Assembly (NCBI GenBank): GCA_964036665.1
Contig: OZ038530.1
Span: 930,001-994,000, forward strand
Origin: Gordius sp. MW1
Taxonomy: Eukaryota > Nematomorpha > Gordioida > Gordea > Gordiidae
Reading direction: 5' to 3'
DNA length: 64,000 nt
The position numbers and the translations under genes were made by a program. Under the pieces are notes generated by a model that saw only the letters and a program-made list of their open reading frames with translations, did not search any database and was not told the DNA's origin. Of this stretch, positions 38,844-53,006 are shown piece by piece (the stretch's first letter is position 1; every line of letters begins with the position of its first letter).

Positions 38844-40013
38844 GGACAACGGACGGACAACGGAAGGACATCAGACGGACAACGGACGGACAACGGACGG
38901 ACAACGGAAGGACATCAGACGGACAACGGACGGACAACGGAAGGACATCAGATGGACAAGGGACGGACAACGGATGGACAACGGAAGGACATCAGACGGA
39001 CAACGGAAGGACAACGGAAGGACAACAAAAGGACATCAGACGGACAACGGACGGACAACAAAAGGACATCAGACGGACAACGGACGGACAACGGAAGGAC
39101 AACGGACGGACAACGGAAGGACAACGGAAGGACAACGGGCGGACAACGAACGGACAACGAACGGACAACGGACGGACAACGGAAGGACAACGGACGGACA
39201 ACGGAAGGACAACGGAAGGACAACGGGCGGACAACGGACGGACGACGGAAGGACAACGGGCGGACATCAGACGGACAACGGACGGACAACGGAAGGACAA
39301 CAAAAGGACATCAGACGGACAACGAACGGACAACGAACGGACAACGAACGGACAACGAACGGACAACGAACGGACAACGGACAGACAACAAAAGGACATC
39401 AGACGGACAACGGACGGACAACGAACGGACAACGGACGGACAACGGACGGACAACGGACGGACAACAAAATGACATCAGACGGACAACGGAAGGACAACG
39501 GAAGGACAACGGAAGGACAACGGAAGGACAACGGAAGGACAACGGACGGACAACGGACGGACAACGGACGGACAACGGAAGGACAACGGAAGGACAACGG
39601 GCGGACAACGAACGGACAACAAACGGACAACGGACAGACAACAAAAGGACATCTGACGGACAACGGAAGGACAACGGACGGACAACGGACGGACAACGGA
39701 AGGACAACGGACGGACATCAGACGGACAACGGAAGGACAACGGACGGACAACGGACGGACAACGGAAGGACAACGGAAGGACAACGAACGGACAACGAAC
39801 GGACAACGGACAGACAACAAAAGGACATCTGACGGACAACGGAAGGACAACGGACGGACAACGGAAGGACAACGGAAGGACAACGGGCGGACAACGGACG
39901 GACAACGGAAGGACATCAGACGGACAACGAACGGACAACGGAAGGACAACAAAAGGACATCAGACGGACAACGAACGGACAACGAACGGACGGACAACAA
40001 AAGGACATCAGAC
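38844..40013 (+). repeat. 11-bp minisatellite array (1,170 bp) between B7 and A6
   Basis: This is equivalent to 2606-3775, with the substitution near 39006 shared with the array after B6. Its last 138 bp correspond to the window's first 138 bp. Confidence 0.97.
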
Positions 40014-41440
40014 CAGGGTTTCTTTCAGAAAAAATGCTCCGGGGGGGTATTTTCAACTTCCGGGGGGGTAAAAATTTTTTTAATTGCTAAACCATTTTGT
40101 ATAATATTTACTAATTTTTATTGGTGATATAAGTGATATATAAATTGATACATACACGCATAATCATTAAATAAATACATGTAATATTTTAACGGGCAAG
40201 TGTTCTTTTAAGAAAGTAACCGAATACTTCTTTGTTTTTTAAAGGCGTTCTCCTTCATCGCCATATCTAGATATTCTTCAGTAGGAAGGTCAGCCCCTTC
40301 TATAGATATTCTCATACAGTGGTCTAAAGATATCTCCCCTAGCCTGTTTCTTAATGCAACCATAATTCGGTTCATTGCACTAAAGTAAGGGATAAAACAA
40401 GAGTTTTTCTTAATTCAGTCCCATCTTTACCTATTACAAACAAACATATTCATGCCTTATTTATTATTTTATATAAACACAAATACCCATAGTATTCCCC
40501 AAACATATCTTCTCGCCTATTTCTAATTCAAAATCAAATAGATAAAAAAGATATTTTATCTATATCAGAATTTAAATGCATGACAGATAATTATCATTAG
40601 TTATAAACATTATTTTGTGTGTATAAATGTAAATACCATCTTTTTTATTTTGACAATCTATGGAATAAACCAGTTTCTCCACAGAATTATCCTCACCTTT
40701 TCATAATACATAATTGATTAGACAAAAAAGATCTTTTTTATATGCTTGCAAGCAAATTATAATTAGTTAATATACATTTAAAATGACCAATATTTTGTTA
40801 GTAATATAAATATAAATACCATCCTTTTCATTATAACATTGAATGGAACAAACCAGAGTTTTTTCTACAGAACAATTATTCATATCTTCACCTGTTGCAT
40901 AATTAAAATTATTCCAAATTAAATCATATTTACCATCCTTTTTATTAGACTTTTCCTTTTTACTAAAGTAGTGTAAAAGAGTACTTTTATATTTACCAGA
41001 CATCTATCTGCAATTCAAAAAAAACATAGAATGTATTATTTATAATAATTCTTTTTAAGTTTATAAGTAAGATAGTGATTTAATAATTCTAAAAGCATTT
41101 ATTTATGTTTAGTTACCTATTGATATATTAAAGATAATTTGTAACTTTCAAGATTGTAAATTTACGGTTCACAGATGTTAAAAAATGATGTCTATGAATG
41201 ATTTCCACCTGATCTGTAAAAAAATTTAATTTCGCCAATTTTATATTTTTTATTGACAAATTAAAATAATTTATTGAATTTCAATTTTAGCCTAAGCCTA
41301 TTATTAATATAATTTATGACTTCATGGTGGAACCTCAGTTAATGTTCATGCTTCCTTCAATCAAAACTCTCCGGGGGGGTATTTGAAACTCCCCGGGGGG
41401 GGATATTACCCCCCCGGGCTCCCCTCTGAAAGAAACCCTG
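40014..41440 (-). mobile_element. hAT-like non-autonomous transposon, copy A6 (1,427 bp)
   Basis: The inverted termini are at 40014-40028 and 41426-41440, with flanks CATCAGAC and CAACGGGC. It corresponds to A1 in the large duplication. Confidence 0.88.
40208..41003 (-). pseudogene. transposase remnant in A6
   Basis: The pieces are at 41003-40767, 40700-40572 and about 40379-40208. They match those of A1, including the AAC codon in the last exon. Confidence 0.75.
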
Positions 41441-41888
41441 CAACGGGCGGACAACGGACGGACAACGGACGGACAACGGACATACAACGGGCGGACAACG
41501 TGCGGACAACGGAAGGACAACGGGCGGACAACGGACGGACAACGGAAGGACATCAGACGGACAACGGACGGACAACGGAAGGACAACAAAAGGACATCAG
41601 ACGGACAACGGACGGACAACGGACGGACAACGGAAGGACAACGGACGGACAACGGAAGGACAACGGACGGACAACGGAAGGACAACGGACGGACAACGGA
41701 AGGACAACGGGCGGACAACGGACGGACAACGGACGGACAACGGAAGGACATCAGACGGACAACGGACGGACAACGGAAGGACAACGGAAGAACAACGGAA
41801 GGACAACGAACGGACAACGAACGGACAAAGGACGGACAACGGACGGACAACAGACGGACAACGGGCGGACAACGGACGGACAACGGAC
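41441..41888 (+). repeat. 11-bp minisatellite array (448 bp) between A6 and B8
   Basis: This is the third occurrence of the 448-bp array with the same marker units. Confidence 0.97.
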
Positions 41889-42480
41889 GTAGCCAGCGGA
41901 CGGCCAAAAAGTCATATTATCAACAGAATACTCTCACGGATTCAAACTTGTTGCCTCCTGACGGACAACGGACGGTCCGTCGTCCCTCCGTTGTCCGTCC
42001 GTCCTCCCTCCGTCGTCTCTCCGTCGTCCGTCCGTCGTCCCTCCGTCGTCCGTCCGTCGTCCCTCCGTCGTCCCTCCGTCGTCCCTCCGTGCTATGCAAT
42101 TTATTAAATTTTTTTTATCAAAAAATATTTTTTTCGACCTCAAATTTTTTTCCATTTTTTTGTTCAACCATATAGGCCTCATGAAAATTTTTGATATCAG
42201 AAGTGAATTCCGTAAAAAAAATTTTTTTGATCAGAAAATATTTTTTCGACCTCAAAATTTTTTCAATTTTTTTGTAACACCATATAGGCCTCATGAAAAT
42301 TTTCGATATCAGAGGTGAATTCCGAAAAAAAAAAATTTTTCGACTTGAAAATTTTTTAAATTTTTTTGTTCAACCATATAGGCTTCGTGAAAATTTCAGC
42401 GGACGGCTAAAAAGTCATATTATCAATGTTATTAACAAGAACAGAATACTCTCCGGGATTCAAACTTGTAGCCTCCTGAT
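41889..42480. repeat. composite module B8 (592 bp)
   Basis: This is the B1 form, and the partner of B1 in the large duplication. Confidence 0.9.
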
Positions 42481-43650
42481 GGACAACGGACGGACAACGG
42501 AAGGACATCAGACGGACAACGGACGGACAACGGACGGACAACGGAAGGACATCAGACGGACAACGGACGGACAACGGAAGGACATCAGATGGACAAGGGA
42601 CGGACAACGGATGGACAACGGAAGGACATCAGACGGACAACGGACGGACAACGGAAGGACAACAAAAGGACATCAGACGGACAACGGACGGACAACAAAA
42701 GGACATCAGACGGACAACGGACGGACAACGGAAGGACAACGGACGGACAACGGAAGGACAACGGAAGGACAACGGGCGGACAACGAACGGACAACGAACG
42801 GACAACGGACGGACAACGGAAGGACAACGGACGGACAACGGAAGGACAACGGAAGGACAACGGGCGGACAACGGACGGACGACGGAAGGACAACGGGCGG
42901 ACATCAGACGGACAACGGACGGACAACGGAAGGACAACAAAAGGACATCAGACGGACAACGAACGGACAACGAACGGACAACGAACGGACAACGAACGGA
43001 CAACGAACGGACAACGGACAGACAACAAAAGGACATCAGACGGACAACGGACGGACAACGAACGGACAACGGACGGACAACGGACGGACAACGGACGGAC
43101 AACAAAATGACATCAGACGGACAACGGAAGGACAACGGAAGGACAACGGAAGGACAACGGAAGGACAACGGAAGGACAACGGACGGACAACGGACGGACA
43201 ACGGACGGACAACGGAAGGACAACGGAAGGACAACGGGCGGACAACGAACGGACAACAAACGGACAACGGACAGACAACAAAAGGACATCTGACGGACAA
43301 CGGAAGGACAACGGACGGACAACGGACGGACAACGGAAGGACAACGGACGGACATCAGACGGACAACGGAAGGACAACGGACGGACAACGGACGGACAAC
43401 GGAAGGACAACGGAAGGACAACGAACGGACAACGAACGGACAACGGACAGACAACAAAAGGACATCTGACGGACAACGGAAGGACAACGGACGGACAACG
43501 GAAGGACAACGGAAGGACAACGGGCGGACAACGGACGGACAACGGAAGGACATCAGACGGACAACGAACGGACAACGGAAGGACAACAAAAGGACATCAG
43601 ACGGACAACGAACGGACAACGAACGGACGGACAACAAAAGGACATCAGAC
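42481..43650 (+). repeat. 11-bp minisatellite array (1,170 bp) between B8 and A7
   Basis: This is the partner of 2606-3775. It ends with the short GGAC unit, GGACAACAAAA and GGACATCAGAC before A7. Confidence 0.97.
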
Positions 43651-45077
43651 CAGGGTTTCTTTCAGAAAAAATGCTCCGGGGGGGTATTTTCAACTTCCGG
43701 GGGGGTAAAAATTTTTTTAATTGCTAAACCATTTTGTATAATATTTACTAATTTTTATTGGTGATATAAGTGATATATAAATTGATACATACACGCATAA
43801 TCATTAAATAAATACATGTAATATTTTAACGGGCAAGTGTTCTTTTAAGAAAGTAACCGAATACTTCTTTGTTTTTTAAAGGCGTACTCCTTCATCGCCA
43901 TATCTAGATATTCTTCAGTAGGAAGGTCAGCCCCTTCTATAGATATTCTCATACAGTGGTCTAAAGATATCTCCCCTAGCCTGTTTCTTAATGCAACCAT
44001 AATTCGGTTCATTGCACTAAAGTAAGGGATAAAACAAGAGTTTTTCTTAATTCAGTCCCATCTTTACCTATTACAAACAAACATATTCATGCCTTATTTA
44101 TTATTTTATATAAACACAAATACCCATAGTATTCCCCAAACATATCTTCTCGCCTATTTCTAATTCAAAATCAAATAGATAAAAAAGATATTTTATCTAT
44201 ATCAGAATTTAAATGCATGACAGATAATTATCATTAGTTATAAACATTATTTTGTGTGTATAAATGTAAATACCATCTTTTTTATTTTGACAATCTATGG
44301 AATAAACCAGTTTCTCCACAGAATTATCCTCACCTTTTCATAATACATAATTGATTAGACAAAAAAGATCTTTTTTATATGCTTGCAAGCAAATTATAAT
44401 TAGTTAATATACATTTAAAATGACCAATATTTTGTTAGTAATATAAATATAAATACCATCCTTTTCATTATAACATTGAATGGAACAAACCAGAGTTTTT
44501 TCTACAGAACAATTATTCATATCTTCACCTGTTGCATAATTAAAATTATTCCAAATTAAATCATATTTACCATCCTTTTTATTAGACTTTTCCTTTTTAC
44601 TAAAGTAGTGTAAAAGAGTACTTTTATATTTACCAGACATCTATCTGCAATTCAAAAAAAACATAGAATGTATTATTTATAATAATTCTTTTTAAGTTTA
44701 TAAGTAAGATAGTGATTTAATAATTCTAAAAGCATTTATTTATGTTTAGTTACCTATTGATATATTAAAGATAATTTGTAACTTTCAAGATTGTAAATTT
44801 ACGGTTCACAGATGTTAAAAAATGATGTCTATGAATGATTTCCACCTGATCTGTAAAAAAATTTAATTTCGCCAATTTTATATTTTTTATTGACAAATTA
44901 AAATAATTTATTGAATTTCAATTTTAGCCTAAGCCTATTATTAATATAATTTATGACTTCATGGTGGAACCTCAGTTAATGTTCATGCTTCCTTCAATCA
45001 AAACTCTCCGGGGGGGTATTTGAAACTCCCCGGGGGGGGATATTACCCCCACAGGCTCCCCTCTGAAAGAAACCCTG
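43651..45077 (-). mobile_element. hAT-like non-autonomous transposon, copy A7 (1,427 bp)
   Basis: The inverted termini are at 43651-43665 and 45063-45077. It is the partner of A2 (shared TAC codon), distinguished by substitutions just inside the right end (CCCCACAGGCTCC). Confidence 0.88.
43845..44640 (-). pseudogene. transposase remnant in A7
   Basis: The pieces are at 44640-44404, 44337-44209 and about 44016-43845, collinear as in the other copies, with the TAC codon in the last exon. No catalytic region is present. Confidence 0.75.
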
Positions 45078-46889
45078 CAACGGGCGGACAACGGACGGAC
45101 AACGGACGGACAACGGACATACAACGGGCGGACAACGTGCGGACAACGGAAGGACAACGGACGGACAACGGACGGACAACGGAAGGACATCAGACGGACA
45201 ACGGACGGACAACGGAAGGACAACAAAAGGACATCAGACGGACAACGAACGGACAACGAACGGAAAACGAACGGACAACGAACGGACAACGAACGGACAA
45301 CGGACAGACAACAAAAGGACATCAGACGGACAACGGACGTACAACGAACGGACAACGGCCGGACAACGGACGGACAACGGACGGACAACGAACGGACAAC
45401 GAACGGACAACGGAAGGACAACGGAAGGACAACGGACGGACAACGGGCGGACTACGGAAGGACAACGGGCGGACAACAAAAGGACATCAGACGGACAACG
45501 GATGGACAACGAACGGACAACGGACGGACAACGGACGGACAACGGGCGGACAACAAAAGGACATCAGACGGACAACGGACGGACAACGGGCGGACAAAGG
45601 ACGGACAACGGACGGACAACGGACATACAACGGGCGGACAACGTGCGGACAACGGAAGGACAACGGGCGGACAACGGACGGACAACGGAAGGACATCAGA
45701 CGGACAACGGACGGACAACGGAAGGACAACAAAAGGACATCAGACGGACAACGAACGGACAACGAAAGGACAACGAACGGACAACGAACGGACAACGAAC
45801 GGACAACGAACGGACAACGGACGGACAACAAAAGGACATCAGACGGACAAGGGACGGACAACGAACGGACAACGGACGGACAACGGACGGACAACGGGCG
45901 GACAACGAACGGACAACGAACGGACAACGGACGGACAACGGACGGACAACGGAAGGACAACGGACGGACAACGGAAGGACAACGGGCGGACAACGGGCGG
46001 ACAACGGACGGACAACGAACGGACAACGAACGGACAACGAACGGACAACGGACAGACAACAAAAGGACATCTGACGGACAACGGAAGGACAACGGACGGA
46101 CAACGGACGGACAACGGACGGACAACGGACGGACAACGGAAGGACAACGGGCGGACAACGGACGGACAACGGACGGACAACGGAAGGACATCAGACGGAC
46201 AACGGACGGACAACGGAAGGACAACGGGCGGACAACGGGCGCACAACGGGCGGACAACGGAAGGACATCAGACGGACAAGGGACGGACAACGGATGGACA
46301 ACGGAAGGACATCAGACGGACAACGGACGGACAACGGAAGGACAACAAAAGGACATCAGACGGACAACGGACGGACAACAAAAGGACATCAGACGGACAA
46401 CGGACGGACAACGGAAGGACAACGGACGGACAACGGAAGGACAACGGAAGGACAACGGGCGGACAACGAACGGACAACGAACGGACAACGGACGGACAAC
46501 GGACGGACAACGGAAGGACAACGGACGGACAACGGAAGGACAACGGGCGGACAACGGGCGGACAACGGACGGACAACGAACGGACAACGAACGGACAACG
46601 AACGGACAACAGACAGACAACAAAAGGACATCTGACGGACAACGGAAGGACAACGGACGGACAACGGACGGACAACGGACGGACAACGGACGGACAACGG
46701 AAGGACAACGGGCGTACAACGGACGGACAACGGACGGACAACGGAAGGACATCAGACGGACAACGGACGGACAACGGAAGGACAACGGAAGGACAACGGA
46801 AGGACAACGAACGGACAACGAACGGACAACGGACGGACAACGGACGGACAACAGACGGACAACGGGCGGACAACGGACGGACAACGGAC
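45078..46889 (+). repeat. 11-bp minisatellite array (1,812 bp) between A7 and B9
   Basis: This is the partner of 5203-7014. It carries the same duplicated ATACAACGGGC/GGACAACGTGC marker near 45625. Confidence 0.97.
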
Positions 46890-47346
46890 GTAGCCAGCGG
46901 ACGGCCAAAAAGTCATATAATCAACAGAATACTCTCACGGATTCAAACTTGTTGCCTCCTGACGGACAACGGACGGTCCGTCGTCCCTCCGTTGTCCGTC
47001 CGTCCTCCCTCCGTCGTCTCTCCGTCGTCCGTCCGTCGTCCCTCTGTCGTCCCTCCGTCGTCCCTCCGTGCTATGCAATTTATTAAATTTTTTTATCAAA
47101 AAATATTTTTTTCGACCTCAAAATTTTTTCAATTTTTTTGTAACACCATATAGGCCTCATGAAAATTTTCGATATCAGAGGTGAATTCCGACAAAAAAAA
47201 TTTTTTCGACTTGAAAATTTTTTAAATTTTTTTGTTCAACCATATAGGCTTCGTGAAAATTTCAGCGGACGGCTAAAAAGTCATATTATCAATGTTATTA
47301 ACAAGAACAGAATACTCTCCGGGATTCAAACTTGTAGCCTCCTGAT
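46890..47346. repeat. composite module B9, short form (457 bp)
   Basis: This is the partner of B2: eight inverted units including the CTCTGTCGTCC variant, and two AT-rich repeats. Confidence 0.9.
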
Positions 47347-47609
47347 GGACAACGGACGGACAACGGAAGGACATCAGACGGACAAGGGACGGACAACGGA
47401 CGGACAACGGAAGGACATCAGACGGACAACGGACGGACAACGGAAGGACATCAGATGGACAAGGGACGGACAACGGATGGACAACGGAAGGACATCAGAC
47501 GGACAACGGACGGACAACGGAAGGACAACAAAAGGACATCAGACGGACAACGGACGGACAACAAAAGGACATCAGACGGACAACGGACGGACAACGGAAG
47601 GACAACGGA

Positions 47610-50600
47610 CGGACAACGGAAGGACAACGGAAGGACAACGGGCGGACAACGAACGGACAACGAACGGACAACGGACGGACAACGGAAGGACAACGGACGG
47701 ACAACGGAAGGACAACGGAAGGACAACGGGCGGACAACGGACGGACAACGGAAGGACAACGGGCGGACATCAGACGGACAACGGAAGTACAACGGAAGGA
47801 CAACGGAAGGACAACGGGCGGACAACGGACGGACAACGGAAGGACATCAGACGGACAACGAACGGACAACGGAAGGACAACAAAAGGACATCAGACGGAC
47901 AACGAACGGACAACGAACGGACAACGAACGGACAACGGACGGACAACAAAAGGACATCAGATGGACAAAGAACGGACAACGGAAGGACAACGGGCGGACA
48001 ACGGACGGACAACAAAAGGACATCAGACGGACAACGGAAGGACAACGGACGGACAACGGAAGGAGAACGGACGGACAATGGGCGGACAACGGACAGACAA
48101 CGGACGGACAACGGACGGACAACGGAAGGACAACGGACGGACAACGGACGGACAACGGAAGGACATTAGACGGACAAGGGACGGACAACGGACGGACAAC
48201 GGAAGGACATCAGACGGACAACGGACGGACAACGGAAGGACATCAGACGGACAAGGGACGGACAACGGATGGACAACGGAAGGACATCAGACGGACAACG
48301 GACGGACAACGGAAGGACAACGGACGGACAACGGACGGACAACGGAAGGACAACGGGCGGACAACGGACGGACAACGGAAGGACATCAGACGGACAACGA
48401 ACGGACAACGGAAGGACAACAAAAGGACATCAGACGGACAAGGGACGGACAACGAACGGACAACGGACGGACAACGGACGGACAACAAAAGGACAACGGA
48501 AGGACAACGGAAGGACAACGGACGGACAACGGAAGGACAACGGGCGGACAACGGACGGACAACGGAAGGACATCAGACGGACAACGAACGGACAACGAAC
48601 GGACAACGGACGGACAACAAAAGGACATCAGACGCACAAGGGACGGACAACGAACGGACAACGGACGGACAACGGACGGACAACAAAAGGACATCAGACG
48701 GACAACGGACGGACAACGGAAGGACAACGGAAGGACAACGGGCGGACAACGGACGGACAACGGACGGACAACGGACGGACAACGGAAGGACAACGGAAGG
48801 ACAACGGGCCGACAACGGACGGACAACGGACGGACAACGGGCGGACAACGGACGGACAACGGGCGGACAACGGACGGACAACGGGCGGACAACGGACGGA
48901 CAACGGAAGGACATCAGACGGACAACGGACGGACAACGGAAGGACAACAGAAGGACAACAAAAGGACATCAGACGGACAACGAACGGACAACGAACGGAC
49001 AACGAACGGACAACGAACGGACAACGAACGGACAACGGACGGACAACGGAAGGACAACGGACGGACAACGGAAGGACAACGGACGGACAACGGAAGGACA
49101 ACGGACGGACAACGGACGGACAACGGAAGGACATCAGACGGACAAGGGACGGACAACGGACGGACAACGGACAGACAACAAAATGACATCAGACGGACAA
49201 CGGACGGACAACGGACGGACAATGGGCGGACAACGGAAGGACAACGGGCGGACAATGGGCGGACAACGGAAGGACAACGGGCGGACAACGGACGGACAAC
49301 GGACGGACAACGGGCGGACAACGGGCGGACAACGGAAGGACAACGGAAGGACAACGGACGGACAACGGACGGACAACGGAAGGACAACGGGCGGACAACG
49401 GAAGGACATCAGACGGACAACGGACGGACAACGGACGGACAACGGAAGGACAACGGACGGACAACGGACGGACAACGGAAGGACAACGGACGGACAACGG
49501 AAGGACAACGGAAGGACAACGGGCGGACAACGGACGGACAACGGAAGGACAACGGGCGGACATCAGACGGACAACGAACGGACAACGAACGGACAACGAA
49601 CGGACAACAAAAGGACATCAGACGGACAAGGGACGGACAAAGAACGGACAACGGACGGACAACAAAAGGACATCAGACGGACAACGGACGGACAACGGAA
49701 GGACAACGGACGGACAACGGAAGGACAACGGAAGGACAACGGGCGGACAACGAACGGACAACGAACGGACAACGGACGGACAACGGAAGGACAACGGACG
49801 GACAACGGAAGGACAACGGAAGGACAACGGGCGGACAACGGACGGACAACGGAAGGACAACGGGCGGACATCAGACGGACAACGGAAGTACAACGGAAGG
49901 ACAACGGAAGGACAACGGGCGGACAACGGACGGACAACGGAAGGACATCAGACGGACAACGAACGGACAACGGAAGGACAACAAAAGGACATCAGACGGA
50001 CAACGAACGGACAACGAACGGACAACGAACGGACAACGGACGGACAACAAAAGGACATCAGATGGACAAAGAACGGACAACGGAAGGACAACGGGCGGAC
50101 AACGGACGGACAACAAAAGGACATCAGACGGACAACGGAAGGACAACGGACGGACAACGGAAGGAGAACGGACGGACAATGGGCGGACAACGGACAGACA
50201 ACGGACGGACAACGGACGGACAACGGAAGGACAACGGACGGACAACGGACGGACAACGGAAGGACATTAGACGGACAAGGGACGGACAACGGACGGACAA
50301 CGGAAGGACATCAGACGGACAACGGACGGACAACGGAAGGACATCAGACGGACAAGGGACGGACAACGGATGGACAACGGAAGGACATCAGACGGACAAC
50401 GGACGGACAACGGAAGGACAACGGACGGACAACGGACGGACAACGGAAGGACAACGGGCGGACAACGGACGGACAACGGAAGGACATCAGACGGACAACG
50501 AACGGACAACGGAAGGACAACAAAAGGACATCAGACGGACAAGGGACGGACAACGAACGGACAACGGACGGACAACGGACGGACAACAAAAGGACAACGG

Positions 50601-51811
50601 AAGGACAACGGAAGGACAACGGACGGACAACGGAAGGACAACGGGCGGACAACGGACGGACAACGGAAGGACATCAGACGGACAACGAACGGACAACGAA
50701 CGGACAACGGACGGACAACAAAAGGACATCAGACGCACAAGGGACGGACAACGAACGGACAACGGACGGACAACGGACGGACAACAAAAGGACATCAGAC
50801 GGACAACGGACGGACAACGGAAGGACAACGGAAGGACAACGGGCGGACAACGGACGGACAACGGACGGACAACGGACGGACAACGGAAGGACAACGGAAG
50901 GACAACGGGCCGACAACGGACGGACAACGGACGGACAACGGGCGGACAACGGACGGACAACGGGCGGACAACGGACGGACAACGGGCGGACAACGGACGG
51001 ACAACGGAAGGACATCAGACGGACAACGGACGGACAACGGAAGGACAACAGAAGGACAACAAAAGGACATCAGACGGACAACGAACGGACAACGAACGGA
51101 CAACGAACGGACAACGAACGGACAACGAACGGACAACGGACGGACAACGGAAGGACAACGGACGGACAACGGAAGGACAACGGACGGACAACGGAAGGAC
51201 AACGGACGGACAACGGACGGACAACGGAAGGACATCAGACGGACAAGGGACGGACAACGGACGGACAACGGACAGACAACAAAATGACATCAGACGGACA
51301 ACGGACGGACAACGGACGGACAATGGGCGGACAACGGAAGGACAACGGGCGGACAATGGGCGGACAACGGAAGGACAACGGGCGGACAACGGACGGACAA
51401 CGGACGGACAACGGGCGGACAACGGGCGGACAACGGAAGGACAACGGAAGGACAACGGACGGACAACGGACGGACAACGGAAGGACAACGGGCGGACAAC
51501 GGAAGGACATCAGACGGACAACGGACGGACAACGGACGGACAACGGAAGGACAACGGACGGACAACGGACGGACAACGGAAGGACAACGGACGGACAACG
51601 GAAGGACAACGGAAGGACAACGGGCGGACAACGGACGGACAACGGAAGGACAACGGGCGGACATCAGACGGACAACGAACGGACAACGAACGGACAACGA
51701 ACGGACAACAAAAGGACATCAGACGGACAAGGGACGGACAAAGAACGGACAACGGACGGACAACAAAAGGACATCAGACGGACAACGGACGGACAACGGA
51801 AGGACAACGGA
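47610..51811 (+). repeat. 2,101-bp in-register tandem duplication (191 units x 2)
   Basis: Variant order in 47610-49710 is repeated in 49711-51811. The right edge is set where the partner sequence has A at 9836 and this copy has C at 49711. The duplication length is exactly 191 x 11 bp. The left edge can slide within a shared stretch. Confidence 0.87.
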
Positions 51812-53006
51812 AGGACAACGGGCGGACAACGGACGGACAACGGACGGACAACGGAAGGACAACGGAAGGACAACGGGCCGACAACGGACGGACAACGGAC
51901 GGACAACGGGCGGACAACGGACGGACAACGGAAGGACATCAGACGGACAACGGACGGACAACGGAAGGACAACAGAAGGACAACGGGCGGACAACGGACG
52001 GACAACGAACGGACAACGGACCGACAACAAAAGGACATCAGACGGACAACAAAAGGACATCAGACGGACAACGGACGGACAACGGAAGGACAACGGACGG
52101 ACAACGGAAGGACAACGGAAGGACAACGGGCGGACAACGAACGGACAACGGACGGACAACGGAAGGACATCAGAGGGACAACGGACGGACAACGGAAGGA
52201 CAACGGACGGACAACGGAAGGACAACGGACGGACAACGGACGGACAACGGAAGGACAACGGACGGACAACGGACGGACAACGGAAGGACATCAGACGGAC
52301 AACGGACGGACAACGGAAGGACAACAAAAGGACATCAGACGGACAACGGACGGACAACAAAAGGACATCAGACGGACAACGGACGGACAACGGAAGGACA
52401 ACGGACGGACAACGGAAGGACAACGGGCGGACAACGGACGGACAACGGACGGACAACGGAAGGACATCAGAGGGACAACGGACGGACAACGGAAGGACAA
52501 CGGAAGGACATCAGACGGACAACGGACGGACAACGGAAGGACAACGGGCGGACAACGGACGGACAACGGACGGACAACGGGCGGACAACGGACGGACAAC
52601 AAAAGGACATCAGACGGACAACGGACGGACAACGAACGGACAACGGAAGGACAACGGAAGGACAACGGACGGACAACGGACGGACAACGGAAGGACAACG
52701 GGCGGACAACGGACGGACAACGGACGGACAACGGACGGACAACGGAAGGACATCAGAGGGACAACGGACGGACAACGGAAGGACAACGGGCGGACAACGG
52801 ACGGACAACGGACGGACAACGGAATGACATCAGACGGACAACTGACGGACTACGGAAGGACAACGGAAGGACAACGGGCGGACAACGGACGGACAACGGA
52901 CGGACAACGGAAGGACATCAGACGGACAAGGGACGGACAACGGACGGACAACGGAAGGACATCAGACGGACAACGGACGGACAACGGAAGGACATCAGAC
53001 GGACAA
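51670..53006 (+). repeat. 1.34-kb recurrent array block, copy 2
   Basis: This is the partner of 9694-11030 within the large duplication (offset 41,976), with the AACTGACGGACTACGG signature near 52841. Confidence 0.82.

Larger units (their letters stand above)
36377..43650 (+). repeat. two tandem 3,637-bp higher-order units
   Basis: Units 36377-40013 and 40014-43650 have identical lengths and parts (A, 448-bp array, B, 1,170-bp array). A third A (43651) starts in phase and then continues into the different 1,812-bp array. Few substitutions are visible: a variable array base near 39006 versus 42643, and the AAC/TAC codon in the third A. This implies recent unequal exchange or homogenisation. 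Confidence 0.92.
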
